The notes under the pieces were generated by a model. The model was not told where the DNA came from. It was given only the letters and a program-made list of their open reading frames with translations, and did no database searches. From JANPEZ01 sp031423155 (GTDB lineage: Bacteria; Actinomycetota; UBA4738; HRBIN12): DNA of 47,234 bases. Numbering within the stretch: the stretch's first letter is position 1; every line of letters starts with the position of its first letter. The stretch is from positions 1-47,234 of the forward strand of contig JANPEZ010000058.1 of NCBI GenBank assembly GCA_031423155.1. Direction: 5' to 3'. The position numbers were made by a program, and so were the translations under genes. Positions 24,449 to 33,030 of the stretch are shown in pieces.

Positions 24449-25332
24449 AGGCTGCGCCGACACTCGCGGTGGTCGGCGCGATCAACGTCGACCTCGTCGT
24501 GAGCGGCGCCCCGTTGCCTGGGCCCGGTGAAACCGTCGTCGGGGGAACGTTCGCCCAGCACCACGGAGGGAAGGGCGGAAACCAGGCGGTCGCGGCCGCT
24601 CGGGCGCTGGGCGCGACCCGCAGCGATCCCACGACTCCCCAGGTAGTGATGATCGGTGCGGTGGGCGACGACGACCTCGGCCGCGCGGCGCTCCGAGCAC
24701 TTGCCGAGGAGCAGGTCAGTACGTACGTGTACACAGCGCCGGAGACCCCTACCGGCGTCGCGCTCATCGGGGTAGACACCCGAGGCGAGAACCAGATCTC
24801 GGTAGCTCCTGGCGCGAATTCCCTTCTGACGGATCAGATGGTGATCGCCGGTTTGATCAACTTCGCGCCATCGTTGGTACTGGCCAGCCTGGAGGTTCCC
24901 GAGTCGGCCGTGCGGGCGGCGGCGGAGTGGTGCTGGGCGGGTGACATCCCGTTCGTGCTGAATCCGGCTCCGGCTCAGGTGTGGGTGAGGGAGCTGCTCC
25001 CCTTGACATCGCTGGTGACTCCGAACGAAGGGGAGATCGGGATGCTCGGCGATATCCCGGCGAGCCTCACGATAGTGGAGACCCGCGGCGCCGAAGGCGG
25101 GGTCATACACGAAGGCGAGGTCGCGACGAGGATCCCCGCGCCGGCGGTGGAAGCTATCGATGCAACAGGGGCGGGCGACTGCTTCAACGGGGTTCTCTCC
25201 GCCGGGTTGCTCGAGGGCCTCGACCTGTATGAAGCCGCGAGACGCGCCGTGATCGCGGCCTCACTCAGCGTCGAGCATGCGGGCGCTCGCGAGGGGATGC
25301 CGGTTCGGGCCGCGATAGAGGCTGCGCTCTAA
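24445..25332 (+). CDS. rbsK: Ribokinase (PfkB family)
   Basis: A 295-residue sugar kinase expected to phosphorylate ribose to ribose 5-phosphate. Signatures are GAINVDLVV at the start, the substrate loop GGKGGNQAVAAARALG at 41-56 and the catalytic motif IDATGAGDCFNGVLSAGL with D245. It is slightly short for the family: the stretch after TPNEGEIGML is trimmed by perhaps 15 residues, while active-site motifs are intact. The ATG at 24445 is chosen for its ATGA overlap with the nucleoside hydrolase. Its TAA stop shares CTAA with the convergent P450 gene. Confidence 0.88.
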   Translation: MKAAPTLAVVGAINVDLVVSGAPLPGPGETVVGGTFAQHHGGKGGNQAVAAARALGATRSDPTTPQVVMIGAVGDDDLGRAALRALAEEQVSTYVYTAPETPTGVALIGVDTRGENQISVAPGANSLLTDQMVIAGLINFAPSLVLASLEVPESAVRAAAEWCWAGDIPFVLNPAPAQVWVRELLPLTSLVTPNEGEIGMLGDIPASLTIVETRGAEGGVIHEGEVATRIPAPAVEAIDATGAGDCFNGVLSAGLLEGLDLYEAARRAVIAASLSVEHAGAREGMPVRAAIEAAL

Positions 25333-26510
25333 GGGTTCCAGGCGACGTGCAGCTCGGCGGGTCCCCGATACTCCCAGCCGGAGAAGACCGGCTCGCGGCT
25401 GAGCCGCAGCCCCGGCAGGCGTTCCAACAGCCTGCGCAGTCCGGTTCTCATCTGGACGCGGGCGAGCTGGTGGCCGACGCAGAAGTGTTTGCCGAACCCG
25501 AAGGCCGCGTTCGCGTGACGGGGACGGAAGAGGTCGAAGTCCGCGGCGGTCGGGCCCCAAACCTCTTCGTCACGGTTGGCGGAGGGGACCATGAGGCCTA
25601 CGTTCGCGCCCTCGGGGATCTCGACTTCCGCGACGATGGCGCCCGGGCCGGCGCCGCGGCCCTGTGTGCCGATCGGTGAGATCCAGCGGATGCCCTCGTC
25701 GACCGCTCTCCTGATGAGCGTGTCGGGATCTGCCAGAACGGCGTCGCGCTGGGACGGCTCGGCCAGCAACCCGGATAGCGTCGAACCCAGGCCGTGGCCG
25801 GGTTCCTGCAGGCCTCCGATCAGCGCGAGCTTGAGCGTGGGCATGAAGGCGGCCATCCGTTCATCGAGGTCTCCGACCTCGGCGTGGAGCATGTTCGAGA
25901 CCATCGTGCCGTCCGGGTTGGCGAGCTGGTCCTCGAACTGGGCCCGAAGGGTGCTGTCGACCTCGGCGCTCGTCGCGTCGGCAAGCGGCTGTTTGACGGG
26001 GTCGTTCTCGTAGTTGGAGGTTCCACCGGCGATCTCGTGGAACCAGCGGCGCAGCGTCGGTGCATCGAGCCCGCGCAGGCCTATGACCTCGGCAAGGGAC
26101 AGGACCGAGAGCGGTTCGCAGAAGGTACTCATCAGCTCGGCCTGACCATCCGCGGCGATCGCGTCGATCAACTCTCGGCAGATCCGCTCGACTATCTCAG
26201 GGGCGCTCTGCTCGATCAGTCTGGGCCGAAGGATCGACTCCATCGGGGCGCGCATCCGTTCGTGCTCCTGGCCGTCTACCGTCAGGACGCTCCGACCGCC
26301 GAGGGTTCTGTCGAGCGGAGAGCCTGGCATCGAAGCCGGGAACCTCACGGCGTCTTCCGCGCCGGCGACGACATCCGCCCAGCGCGTCACGAACCAAAGG
26401 TCGACCGAGGGCACGTAGCAGACCGGCGTCTGGCGGCGCATGCGCTCGTAGACCGGATAGGGGTCGGCTGTAAGTTCGGCGACCGTCGCTCGATCGACGG
26501 GGCCGGTCAT
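25329..26510 (-). CDS. Cytochrome P450 (first of two)
   Basis: A 393-residue soluble bacterial P450 monooxygenase. The haem loop is FGFGKHFCVGHQLAR with Cys344 as iron ligand. The K-helix ExxR is E272-R275 in DEGIRW. The I-helix reads LIGGLQEPGHG (231-240): where camphor P450 has GGLDT, this has GGLQE-P, so the usual acid-alcohol pair is replaced by Gln235-Glu236. No ferredoxin or ferredoxin reductase is encoded in the window. It lies 71 bases downstream of the aminotransferase gene, same strand. The substrate is unknown. Confidence 0.93.
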   Translation of the reverse strand: MTGPVDRATVAELTADPYPVYERMRRQTPVCYVPSVDLWFVTRWADVVAGAEDAVRFPASMPGSPLDRTLGGRSVLTVDGQEHERMRAPMESILRPRLIEQSAPEIVERICRELIDAIAADGQAELMSTFCEPLSVLSLAEVIGLRGLDAPTLRRWFHEIAGGTSNYENDPVKQPLADATSAEVDSTLRAQFEDQLANPDGTMVSNMLHAEVGDLDERMAAFMPTLKLALIGGLQEPGHGLGSTLSGLLAEPSQRDAVLADPDTLIRRAVDEGIRWISPIGTQGRGAGPGAIVAEVEIPEGANVGLMVPSANRDEEVWGPTAADFDLFRPRHANAAFGFGKHFCVGHQLARVQMRTGLRRLLERLPGLRLSREPVFSGWEYRGPAELHVAWNP

Positions 26511-26519
26511 GCGGGCGCT

Positions 26520-26540
26520 ACTTCTCGACTATCGGGGTCC
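26520..26540. promoter_or_regulatory. Degenerate operator-like site before the first P450
   Basis: CTTCTCGACTATCGGG (26521-26536) matches the site upstream of the first Mo hydroxylase (minus strand, 33006-33026) at 14 of 16 bases. On the coding strand its GAGAAG also falls where a ribosome site would lie, so part of the match may be a Shine-Dalgarno sequence. Confidence 0.3.
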
Positions 26541-26581
26541 AGACCGTTATCCAATGCGGATCTTCCTCGGCGGTAAGGTCG

Positions 26582-27925
26582 TCAGGCCCCGGAGGCGATC
26601 GCCGTCAGGACGTCATTGGTCACTTCGAGCGTGCGGTCGATGTCTTCGTCGGTATGGGCGGCCGAGATCGACCATTCCTCGAACCAGGCGCTGCCCATGG
26701 GGATGACGCCGTTGCTCAGCATGCCGAACCAGTAGTCGTCCCAACGCGCGGCGTCGCAGCGCGCGGCCTCGCGGAAGTTCTTCGGCTCCTCCGGGTGGAA
26801 GAGGATGCCGCCGAGGGTCGTTACCTGCGTGACGCAGGCCGCCATGCCGATGTCAGCGATGATCTTGCGCTGGCCGTCGGCGAGCTTGGTGCCCAAGCGC
26901 GTCATCTCTACGTAACGCTCGGTCGTCATGACCTGAGTTAGACATGCCAGGCCCGCGGCCATGCCGAGGGGGTTCGCGTTGTAGGTGCCGAAGTGCACCA
27001 TCGGGCCGAGCGGGGTGACCATCTCCATCAGCTCGCGCTTGCCTCCGAACGCTCCGACGGGAACGCCGCCGCCGATCGCCTTGGCGAGCGTGACGAGGTC
27101 GGGCTTGACGCCGTAGAGCTGGGTGGCGCCGCCCTCGGCGATGCGGCAGCCGACCTTGACCTCGTCGAAGATCAGTACCGCGCCCTTCTCGGTGGTCAGA
27201 GCGCGGACGGCTTCCAGGTAGCCGGGCTGCGGAGGGATAACGCCGCCGTTGGTCATCGCCGGCTCGATGATCACACCGGCGATATCTCCATCGTGGCGGT
27301 CGAAGGCCGCGCGCATGTGCTCGATGTCGTTGAACTGAACGACCGTGGTGTATTCGGTGGAAGCCGGTAGCAGGCCCGCGGAGTCGGCGGTGGACGCCGG
27401 CGCGTCGGAGGGGCCCCACGATTCCTTCGGCGCGCCACCGGTTGACACCAGCAGGTGGTCGGTACCGCCGTGGTAAGAGCCCTCGATCTTGACGATCTGC
27501 ATGCGGCCGGTGGCGGCGCGCGCAAGGCGGATCGCGGTCTGCGTGCACTCGACGCCCGACTGGGTGAACCGGATCATGTCGATGACGCCGGGGTAGCGCC
27601 GCATGATCTCCTCGGCGAGATCGCCGGCGAGCGTGGTCGGCATGCCGTAGAGGGTTCCGTGGTCGGCCTGGCGCTTGATGGCCTCGGCGATGACCGGGTT
27701 CGCGTGGCCGGCGACCATCGCCGCGTAACACAGGGAGTAGTCGATGTACTCGTTGCCGTCCAGGTCCCAGACGCGCGAGCCCTTCGAGTCCCCTATGTAT
27801 ATGGGATAAGGCGGCTTGAACTGGATCGCGCTGCCGACACCGCCGGGTATGACCTTGGCGGCTCTCTCCCAGGCCGTTTTGCACTTCGGTGTACGTTGCT
27901 CGTACGCCTCGAGGCCGTAGACCAT
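26582..27925 (-). CDS. Class III aminotransferase, glutamate-1-semialdehyde aminomutase-like
   Basis: A 447-residue PLP enzyme resembling HemL. Signatures are VIPGGVGSAI near residue 26, DGNEYIDYSL, EGSYHGGTDH at 148-157, FDEVKVGCR with D254 and the Schiff-base lysine K282 in LVTLAKAIGGGVPVGAFGG. HemL proper usually has FDEVMTGFR, so the altered residues and the catabolic surroundings argue for a transaminase or aminomutase acting on another substrate. The ATG at 27925 follows AGGGAGGG; the frame continues upstream only into non-coding DNA. A promoter and the palindrome at 27994-28014 lie upstream. Confidence 0.85.
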   Translation of the reverse strand: MVYGLEAYEQRTPKCKTAWERAAKVIPGGVGSAIQFKPPYPIYIGDSKGSRVWDLDGNEYIDYSLCYAAMVAGHANPVIAEAIKRQADHGTLYGMPTTLAGDLAEEIMRRYPGVIDMIRFTQSGVECTQTAIRLARAATGRMQIVKIEGSYHGGTDHLLVSTGGAPKESWGPSDAPASTADSAGLLPASTEYTTVVQFNDIEHMRAAFDRHDGDIAGVIIEPAMTNGGVIPPQPGYLEAVRALTTEKGAVLIFDEVKVGCRIAEGGATQLYGVKPDLVTLAKAIGGGVPVGAFGGKRELMEMVTPLGPMVHFGTYNANPLGMAAGLACLTQVMTTERYVEMTRLGTKLADGQRKIIADIGMAACVTQVTTLGGILFHPEEPKNFREAARCDAARWDDYWFGMLSNGVIPMGSAWFEEWSISAAHTDEDIDRTLEVTNDVLTAIASGA

Positions 27926-27961
27926 GGTTGGGTCCCTCCCTGTTAGCCGCTCGGAGGCCCG

Positions 27962-27991
27962 AGTGTAGGAGGTCTTTCTCGCCTGGTTCAA
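27962..27991 (-). promoter_or_regulatory. Promoter for the HemL-like aminotransferase gene
   Basis: On the minus strand TTGAAC (27991-27986) and TACACT (27967-27962) are 18 bases apart. The leader to the ATG at 27925 is about 30 bases. The palindrome at 27994-28014 abuts the -35. Confidence 0.45.
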
Positions 27992-27993
27992 GG

Positions 27994-28014
27994 GATTCTC
28001 GCGATATGAGAATC
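27994..28014. promoter_or_regulatory. Palindromic operator, TTCTC-N7-GAGAA (copy 1)
   Basis: GATTCTC (27994-28000) and GAGAATC (28008-28014) are perfect 7-base arms around GCGATAT. It sits between the divergent HemL-like aminotransferase and second P450 genes. The core TTCTCGCG-NN-ATGAGAA is identical, strand reversed, to the palindrome at 36387-36407. Confidence 0.7.
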
Positions 28015-28076
28015 GTTTGCACGTGGTCAGATGTACGACCGACGATGTCGAACCACTCAGAAGGAAGGCTCTGGCG

Positions 28077-29291
28077 ATGAACCACGAGGTCCGGGGTGAC
28101 GGCAGCGTCGCCATCGATGTGATCCTCGACATCAGCCTCGAGGTTCTGGAGGACGATCCGTACCCGACGTACGAGTGGATGCGGAGGGAACTTCCGATCG
28201 CCTTCGTTCCCGAGACCGGCCGCGTGCTCGTGACGACATGGGAGTTGTGCGACGAAGCCGGTTCGAACGACGCCGTGTTCGGCCCCACCCAGCACCCTTT
28301 CAACACCGTCTACGGCGATCCGAACGTAATGAGCCTGAGCGGTCCGGCGCACCGCACCTTGCGGAGCTCGATGAACGCTCCTTTCCGCCGGCGCGCCGTG
28401 AACGGCTACCGCGAGGACGGTTTTCGGGCAACGGCCGCGCGCTACATCGACGCTATCCGCGACCGAGGCGGAGCGGAGGTCTGCGGGGAGCTTCTCGAGC
28501 CGATCAGTCAGCGAGCCGTCGGCGACGTCCTGGGCTTCGTGGATGTCGACGACGAGACGATCGGTCGCTGGTTCCGCGGCTACGCCGCCTACCTGGTCGA
28601 TTTCGGCCGCGACACGCAGGTGGCCGAGACGGGCCGCGCCGTCAAAGCTGAGGTTGGAAACTACCTAGATCGGCGCCTCGCGGCTCTGACGGATCGACCG
28701 GACGAGGGAGCGCTCTCACACATGCTGCGCGACGGCATGCCCGAGGGTCGGACCCGCTCCGTGGACGACCTCATCGGCAGTGTCGGCGTGCTTCTGGTCG
28801 GCGGGATCCAAGAGCCGGCACACGCCGCAGCCAATACGCTGCTCGGGTTGCTGAGCCGTCCGGAACAGGCATCCCGCGTGGCCGCCGACGTCTCGAAGTG
28901 GTCCGCCAGGGCCATCGAGGAAGGTCTGCGCTGGCTTCCTCCGTTCGGCATGACCGAGAAGCGAACGACGATGGACTGCAAGCTCGGAGGCCTTCTCTTC
29001 CCGGCGGGCACCGAGGTCTCTTTGGTGATCGGGTCGGCCAACCGAGACCCCGCCCTGTTCATCGACCCGGACGCATTCGATCTGGATCGTGAACCCCAGG
29101 CCCACCAGACCTTCGGGTACGGGATCCATTTCTGCATCGGCCACTACGTCGCCCGGGTGCTGGCCCAGATCATGATCGAGGAGATGTTCACTCGGTTGCC
29201 CAACCTGCGGCCGGACCCCAAGCGGGAACCCTTCGTTCACGGCTGGGCCAACCGGGCGGCGGTTGAGCTGCCCTTGGTCTGGGACGCCTGA
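28077..29291 (+). CDS. Cytochrome P450 (second of two)
   Basis: A 404-residue P450. The haem loop is FGYGIHFCIGHYVAR with Cys353; ExxR is E282-R285. The I-helix, LLVGGIQEPAHA (239-250), carries the same Gln245-Glu246-Pro in place of the Asp-Thr pair as the first P450, so they belong to related subfamilies despite lying on opposite strands. ATG at 28077 is preceded by AAGGAAGG; the frame is open upstream to 28017, but that start would lie against the palindromic operator. No redox partner gene is nearby. It ends two bases from the convergent Mo-hydroxylase gene. Confidence 0.92.
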   Translation: MNHEVRGDGSVAIDVILDISLEVLEDDPYPTYEWMRRELPIAFVPETGRVLVTTWELCDEAGSNDAVFGPTQHPFNTVYGDPNVMSLSGPAHRTLRSSMNAPFRRRAVNGYREDGFRATAARYIDAIRDRGGAEVCGELLEPISQRAVGDVLGFVDVDDETIGRWFRGYAAYLVDFGRDTQVAETGRAVKAEVGNYLDRRLAALTDRPDEGALSHMLRDGMPEGRTRSVDDLIGSVGVLLVGGIQEPAHAAANTLLGLLSRPEQASRVAADVSKWSARAIEEGLRWLPPFGMTEKRTTMDCKLGGLLFPAGTEVSLVIGSANRDPALFIDPDAFDLDREPQAHQTFGYGIHFCIGHYVARVLAQIMIEEMFTRLPNLRPDPKREPFVHGWANRAAVELPLVWDA

Positions 29292-29293
29292 AA

Positions 29294-31606
29294 CTACGGT
29301 AGCGAGCCCTCCTGCACGCACTGCAGCACGCGCTCGGGCGTGATGGGAAGGGTGGTAGGACGGGCGCCGACGGCGTCGGCGATGGCGCTTGAGATCACGG
29401 CGAGCGGCGGGCCGATCGGGGGTTCTCCTATGCCTCTCGCGCCGAACGGACCCAGGCCCTCGCCGGACTCAAGGATCACGGCTTCGATGTCGGGAACGTC
29501 CATCGCGGTCGGGATCAGATATTGGAAGAATCCGCCGGTCAGATTCACGCCGTCCTGCATGACGATCTCTTCGAGCAGCGCCTGGCCGAGCCCCTGGACC
29601 GCGGCGCCCGCGATCTGGCCCTCGACGCTGAGAGGGTTGATCGCGCGCCCCACGTCGTGGGCGGCGATGTACTTCAGGATCTTGACCTGGCCGGTGTCCA
29701 GGTCCACCTCGACGTCTGCCAGATGTGTGCCGAAAGTGAAGTCGGGGAAGAGGCGCTCGCCTTGAAGATCCTTCGTGACCTCTTTGCCCTTGGGTCCGAA
29801 GAACGTGCCGAGCGCTTCGACCGCAACGTTTCGGCGGCGGCAGATCTGGAGGGCCTTCTGGAGCGGCATGGTCTCGTCTTGAGTGGCGATCCCGTCGGGT
29901 GTGAGGGTCAGGGCCTCCCGCGGCTGACCGGTCTCAGTGGCGACCGCGTCGAGAACCTGGTCGCGCAGCATCGTGGCGGCTTCGTAGGTCGCGTTGCCCG
30001 ACATCAGCAGCTGACGCGTGGCGGTCGTCGTTCCGGCGAGCGGATTGAGAGCAGAGTCCCCGAAGTGAACGCTGATCCGGTCCATGTCGACCCCGAGAAC
30101 TTCAGAGGAGATCTGCGCGAGTGAGCTGGCCTGGCCTCCTCCGATGTCGGGGACGGCGCAGCGAACGGTGAGCGAGCCGTCCATCTGGAATCCGATCCAC
30201 GCCGCGGCCGAGTCGTTCAGCCAGACGAGGCGCCCGTAAGACTGCATGTTGGAAGCGATCGCTCGGCCGACGGCCGCGCGCGAGTGCGAGGGTTGCGGCT
30301 TGTCACCCGCGCGCTCGCGAACCGCGTCGATGGTCTCGGCGAGCTGAACCTCGGTGATGATCTCTTGGCCGACCGGGAGCTTGTCGCCTCGGTGCAGCGA
30401 GTTCCGCTTGCGGATCTCGCCGGGGTCGATGTTCAGCTTCTTCGCCAGCTCGTCCATCTGGGACTCGTACCCGAGAACCACCTGCATGCCGCCGAAACCT
30501 CGGAACGCCGACGTTGGAGGGTTGTTCGTGTAGGCCGTCTTCGATCGGATGCGGACGTTCTCGACGCGGTAAGGCCCACACGCGTGGACCGACGAATAGA
30601 GCAGGACCAGCGCGGACAGATACGCGTAAGCGCCTGCATCGGAGAGGATCTGGATGTCTTGAGCCAGGATCGTGCCGTCGCTGGAGGCGGCGGTGCGATA
30701 GCGCATGTGGTTGCGATGGCGCTTGGCGCGGGCGAGCAGGGACTCGTTGCGGGTCCATTGCATGCGTACCGGCCGGCGGGTGTGAGAGGTGGCGAGCGCC
30801 AGGTACGGCTCGACGGTCATATCCTCCTTGCCGCCGAATCCGCCGCCGACGTAGGGCGCGATGACGCGCACCTTGGAGTCCGGCACGCCCAGGATCTTCG
30901 CCACGTCGCGGTAGTGCTCGACGACCTGGGTCGCGACGCGCAGGTTCAGAACTCCGTCGTCGTCTATCCACGAGACGCCGGCCTCCGGTTCGAGGTAGGC
31001 GTGATCGACGAACTGGGTCCGGTACTCGCCCTCGATCACGACGTCGGCTCCGGCGAACGCCGCGTCGACATCGCCCAGGTCGATGTTCCACTCGGCGAGG
31101 AGGTTGCCGGAGTCGTGAACGGCGAAGGCATCTTCTTCCAGAGCTTGCTCGGGTTCGGAGACGACCGGCAGATCCTCGTACTCGATCTCGACGGCCTCGC
31201 ACGCGGCTGCCAGCGCATCCTCGTGATCGGCGATGACGAGCGCGATGGGCTCGCCGTGGAATCGGATGCGGTCCGTGGCCAGCACCTGCATGCGCGCCTT
31301 GAGGGCCCCGACCGCGATCGTCTGGCCCGGGACGTCGACGCTGATCTCGTTGTTCGGGACGTCTTCGCCGAGGAGGACGGCGACGACTCCGGGGAGTTCG
31401 CGGGCGCTGGTCACGTCGCGGCGGGTGAGACGAGCGGAGGGAACCTGGGCGCGAACGAGCCGCGCGTGAAGCATGCCCTCGAACGCGAGATCGCCCGCGT
31501 ATCTGGTGGAGCCCGCGATCTTCTCGGCGGCGTCGTGACGCGCGAGCGGCTTGTTGACGATGCGAAGTTCGTCGGCCTTCGATCTACGGATCTCGTCGAG
31601 GCTCAC
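29294..31606 (-). CDS. Molybdenum hydroxylase large subunit, xanthine dehydrogenase-like (operon 1)
   Basis: A 770-residue molybdopterin-cytosine-dinucleotide-type subunit that hydroxylates a heterocycle or aldehyde with water as oxygen source. Landmarks are RIVNKPLARHDAAEKIAGSTRYAGD (split), YVGGGFGGKEDM, the substrate-site motif SAFRGFGG that resembles xanthine dehydrogenase, and the catalytic glutamate in ARGIGEPPIGPP near the end. The GTG at 31606 overlaps the stop of the iron-sulfur gene as GTGA; a farther start at 31672 would intrude on that gene. It is last in the operon FAD-FeS-Mo. The AFRGFGG motif hints at a purine-like substrate, but subunit layout and context leave this open. Confidence 0.9.
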   Translation of the reverse strand: MSLDEIRRSKADELRIVNKPLARHDAAEKIAGSTRYAGDLAFEGMLHARLVRAQVPSARLTRRDVTSARELPGVVAVLLGEDVPNNEISVDVPGQTIAVGALKARMQVLATDRIRFHGEPIALVIADHEDALAAACEAVEIEYEDLPVVSEPEQALEEDAFAVHDSGNLLAEWNIDLGDVDAAFAGADVVIEGEYRTQFVDHAYLEPEAGVSWIDDDGVLNLRVATQVVEHYRDVAKILGVPDSKVRVIAPYVGGGFGGKEDMTVEPYLALATSHTRRPVRMQWTRNESLLARAKRHRNHMRYRTAASSDGTILAQDIQILSDAGAYAYLSALVLLYSSVHACGPYRVENVRIRSKTAYTNNPPTSAFRGFGGMQVVLGYESQMDELAKKLNIDPGEIRKRNSLHRGDKLPVGQEIITEVQLAETIDAVRERAGDKPQPSHSRAAVGRAIASNMQSYGRLVWLNDSAAAWIGFQMDGSLTVRCAVPDIGGGQASSLAQISSEVLGVDMDRISVHFGDSALNPLAGTTTATRQLLMSGNATYEAATMLRDQVLDAVATETGQPREALTLTPDGIATQDETMPLQKALQICRRRNVAVEALGTFFGPKGKEVTKDLQGERLFPDFTFGTHLADVEVDLDTGQVKILKYIAAHDVGRAINPLSVEGQIAGAAVQGLGQALLEEIVMQDGVNLTGGFFQYLIPTAMDVPDIEAVILESGEGLGPFGARGIGEPPIGPPLAVISSAIADAVGARPTTLPITPERVLQCVQEGSLP

Positions 31607-32094
31607 GGCGTCCGCGCCCCCTGGGCGTCTTCGATCGCATCGACTATCGGCTGGTAGCCGGTGCAACGACACAGGTTGCCGTGCAGTTCTTCTCGGATCT
31701 CATCGCGCGAGCGGGCGCGGCCGTCCGCGAGCATGGCGGTCGCGCACATCAGCATGCCGGGGGTGCAGAAACCGCACTGGGCGCCGTGGCGTTCGTGGAA
31801 GGCCCGCTGCAAAGCGTTGGGCTGCCCGTCTTCGTCGGCGAGTCCGGCGGCTGTCCGGATCTGCGTGCCGTCACACTGCGCCGCAAGAACTATGCACGCG
31901 CTGGCGGGTTCGTCGTCAACGAGAACAGTGCAGGCGCCGCACACACCCTCGCCGCAGCCGTACTTCGGATCGACGACGCCGGCCTCGTCGCGGAGCCAGC
32001 GAAGCAAGGTCATGTGACCGCCCGCCACGCGGGTGACGCTGCGGCCGTTGACGGTCATCGTCACGGCCAGATCGGTCGACGTGACCGGCTTCAC
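31603..32094 (-). CDS. Molybdenum hydroxylase [2Fe-2S] subunit (operon 1)
   Basis: A 163-residue electron-transfer subunit with two [2Fe-2S] clusters. The plant-type cluster uses YGCGEGVCGAC and the later SAC cysteine; the second uses QCGFCTPGM and LCRCTGY. It passes electrons from the Mo site to FAD. It starts with GTG at 32094 in a GTGA overlap with the FAD-subunit gene and overlaps the large-subunit start in the same way, so all three are translationally coupled. Confidence 0.93.
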   Translation of the reverse strand: MKPVTSTDLAVTMTVNGRSVTRVAGGHMTLLRWLRDEAGVVDPKYGCGEGVCGACTVLVDDEPASACIVLAAQCDGTQIRTAAGLADEDGQPNALQRAFHERHGAQCGFCTPGMLMCATAMLADGRARSRDEIREELHGNLCRCTGYQPIVDAIEDAQGARTP

Positions 32095-32948
32095 GCGACC
32101 GCTTTCGTGTACGCGTCGGCGAGCGCGCGCAACGTCAGAACGCGAGCGAGATGGTGCCGGTGCTCGGAGGTCGCGCTCGTATCGGTGACCGGGTCGAGTC
32201 CCTCTATGGCGCCGATCCTGTTCTCGAGATCGTCGAGCTTCGCGCCCGTGATCGACGACTCAACCGCGCCGAGTCTGAGCGGTCGCTCCGAGACTCCCGC
32301 CAGCGCGACGCGGGACTCGACGATCTCGCCGCCCGCCACTCGGACCAGCGTGGCGGCGGCCACGAGCGCGAAGTCCCCCGGCCTGCGCGAAACCTCCCTG
32401 AACCCCCAGCCCCATCCGGGACCGAGCTTGGGAACGCGCACAGACGCGAGCAGTTCGTCTTCGGCGAGAACCGTTGTGAAGTAAGAGCTATGGAACTCAT
32501 CGGCCATGACGGTTCGACTGGAAGACCCGTTGGTGAGCTGGTACTCAGCGCCGAGCGCGGTCATCGCCAGGGGAAGCTCGGCCGAGGGATCGCTGTGTGC
32601 GAGCGAGCCGCCGAGCGTCCCTCGGGCGCGGATCCTCGAGCTGCCGACGTTGGATGCGGCAGCCGCGAGCAGCGGCTGATGGGTGATGACGAGCGGGTCG
32701 GATTGCAACTCGCGATGGCGCGTCAGTGCTCCGATCCGCAGGTAACCGTCGTCTTCAGAAACGCCGCGGGCCTCGGTGATTCGAGACACGTCCACGACCA
32801 CTTCCAGATCGAGCAGACCCAGGTTCATCATCGGGAGCAGACTCTGTCCTCCGGCGATGACCTTGGCGGAGCCGCCGGCCCCACGAAGCGCGGCCGCGGC
32901 GTCGGCGAGAGAGTCGGCTCGCTCGTATCGGAAAGGTTTGACGAACAT
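32091..32948 (-). CDS. Molybdenum hydroxylase FAD-binding subunit (operon 1)
   Basis: A 285-residue FAD subunit of the CoxM/CutM type. The FAD motifs are VIAGGQSLLPMMNLG near residue 33 and TLGGSLAHSDPSAELP near residue 112; the C-terminal domain belongs to the CO-dehydrogenase flavoprotein family. ATG at 32948 heads the operon. An 82-base gap separates it from the alanine dehydrogenase stop; that gap carries a copy of the palindromic site, so the operon probably has its own promoter. No xdhC-type maturation gene is present. Confidence 0.92.
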   Translation of the reverse strand: MFVKPFRYERADSLADAAAALRGAGGSAKVIAGGQSLLPMMNLGLLDLEVVVDVSRITEARGVSEDDGYLRIGALTRHRELQSDPLVITHQPLLAAAASNVGSSRIRARGTLGGSLAHSDPSAELPLAMTALGAEYQLTNGSSSRTVMADEFHSSYFTTVLAEDELLASVRVPKLGPGWGWGFREVSRRPGDFALVAAATLVRVAGGEIVESRVALAGVSERPLRLGAVESSITGAKLDDLENRIGAIEGLDPVTDTSATSEHRHHLARVLTLRALADAYTKAVA

Positions 32949-32986
32949 CGCTACCCCTTGAAGAGTCGCGCAGATGCTAGGTCGCG

Positions 32987-33026
32987 CTTCTCATGAGCAA
33001 CAAGCTCTTCCCGATAGATGAGAAGG
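32987..33026. promoter_or_regulatory. Degenerate palindromic operator and half-site before Mo-hydroxylase operon 1
   Basis: 33006-33026 has TCTTCCC, seven bases, then GAGAAGG: five of seven arm positions pair, and 15 of 21 bases match the reversed copy at 36387-36407. A further half-site, CTTCTCATGA (32987-32996), is identical to ten bases of that copy. Confidence 0.45.
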
Positions 33027-33030
33027 CGAC

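Noticed and set aside
28025..28040. GGTC-N8-GACC palindrome before the second P450
   Set aside because: Only 4-base arms; expected by chance in this much sequence and not repeated elsewhere.
26853..28352. Long open frame overlapping the HemL-like aminotransferase in another frame
   Set aside because: Low-complexity Arg-rich translation; the aminotransferase frame has all family motifs and a ribosome site.
30284..31657. Long plus-strand open frame across Mo-hydroxylase operon 1
   Set aside because: Antisense shadow of a gene with clear molybdopterin motifs; no recognisable domain.
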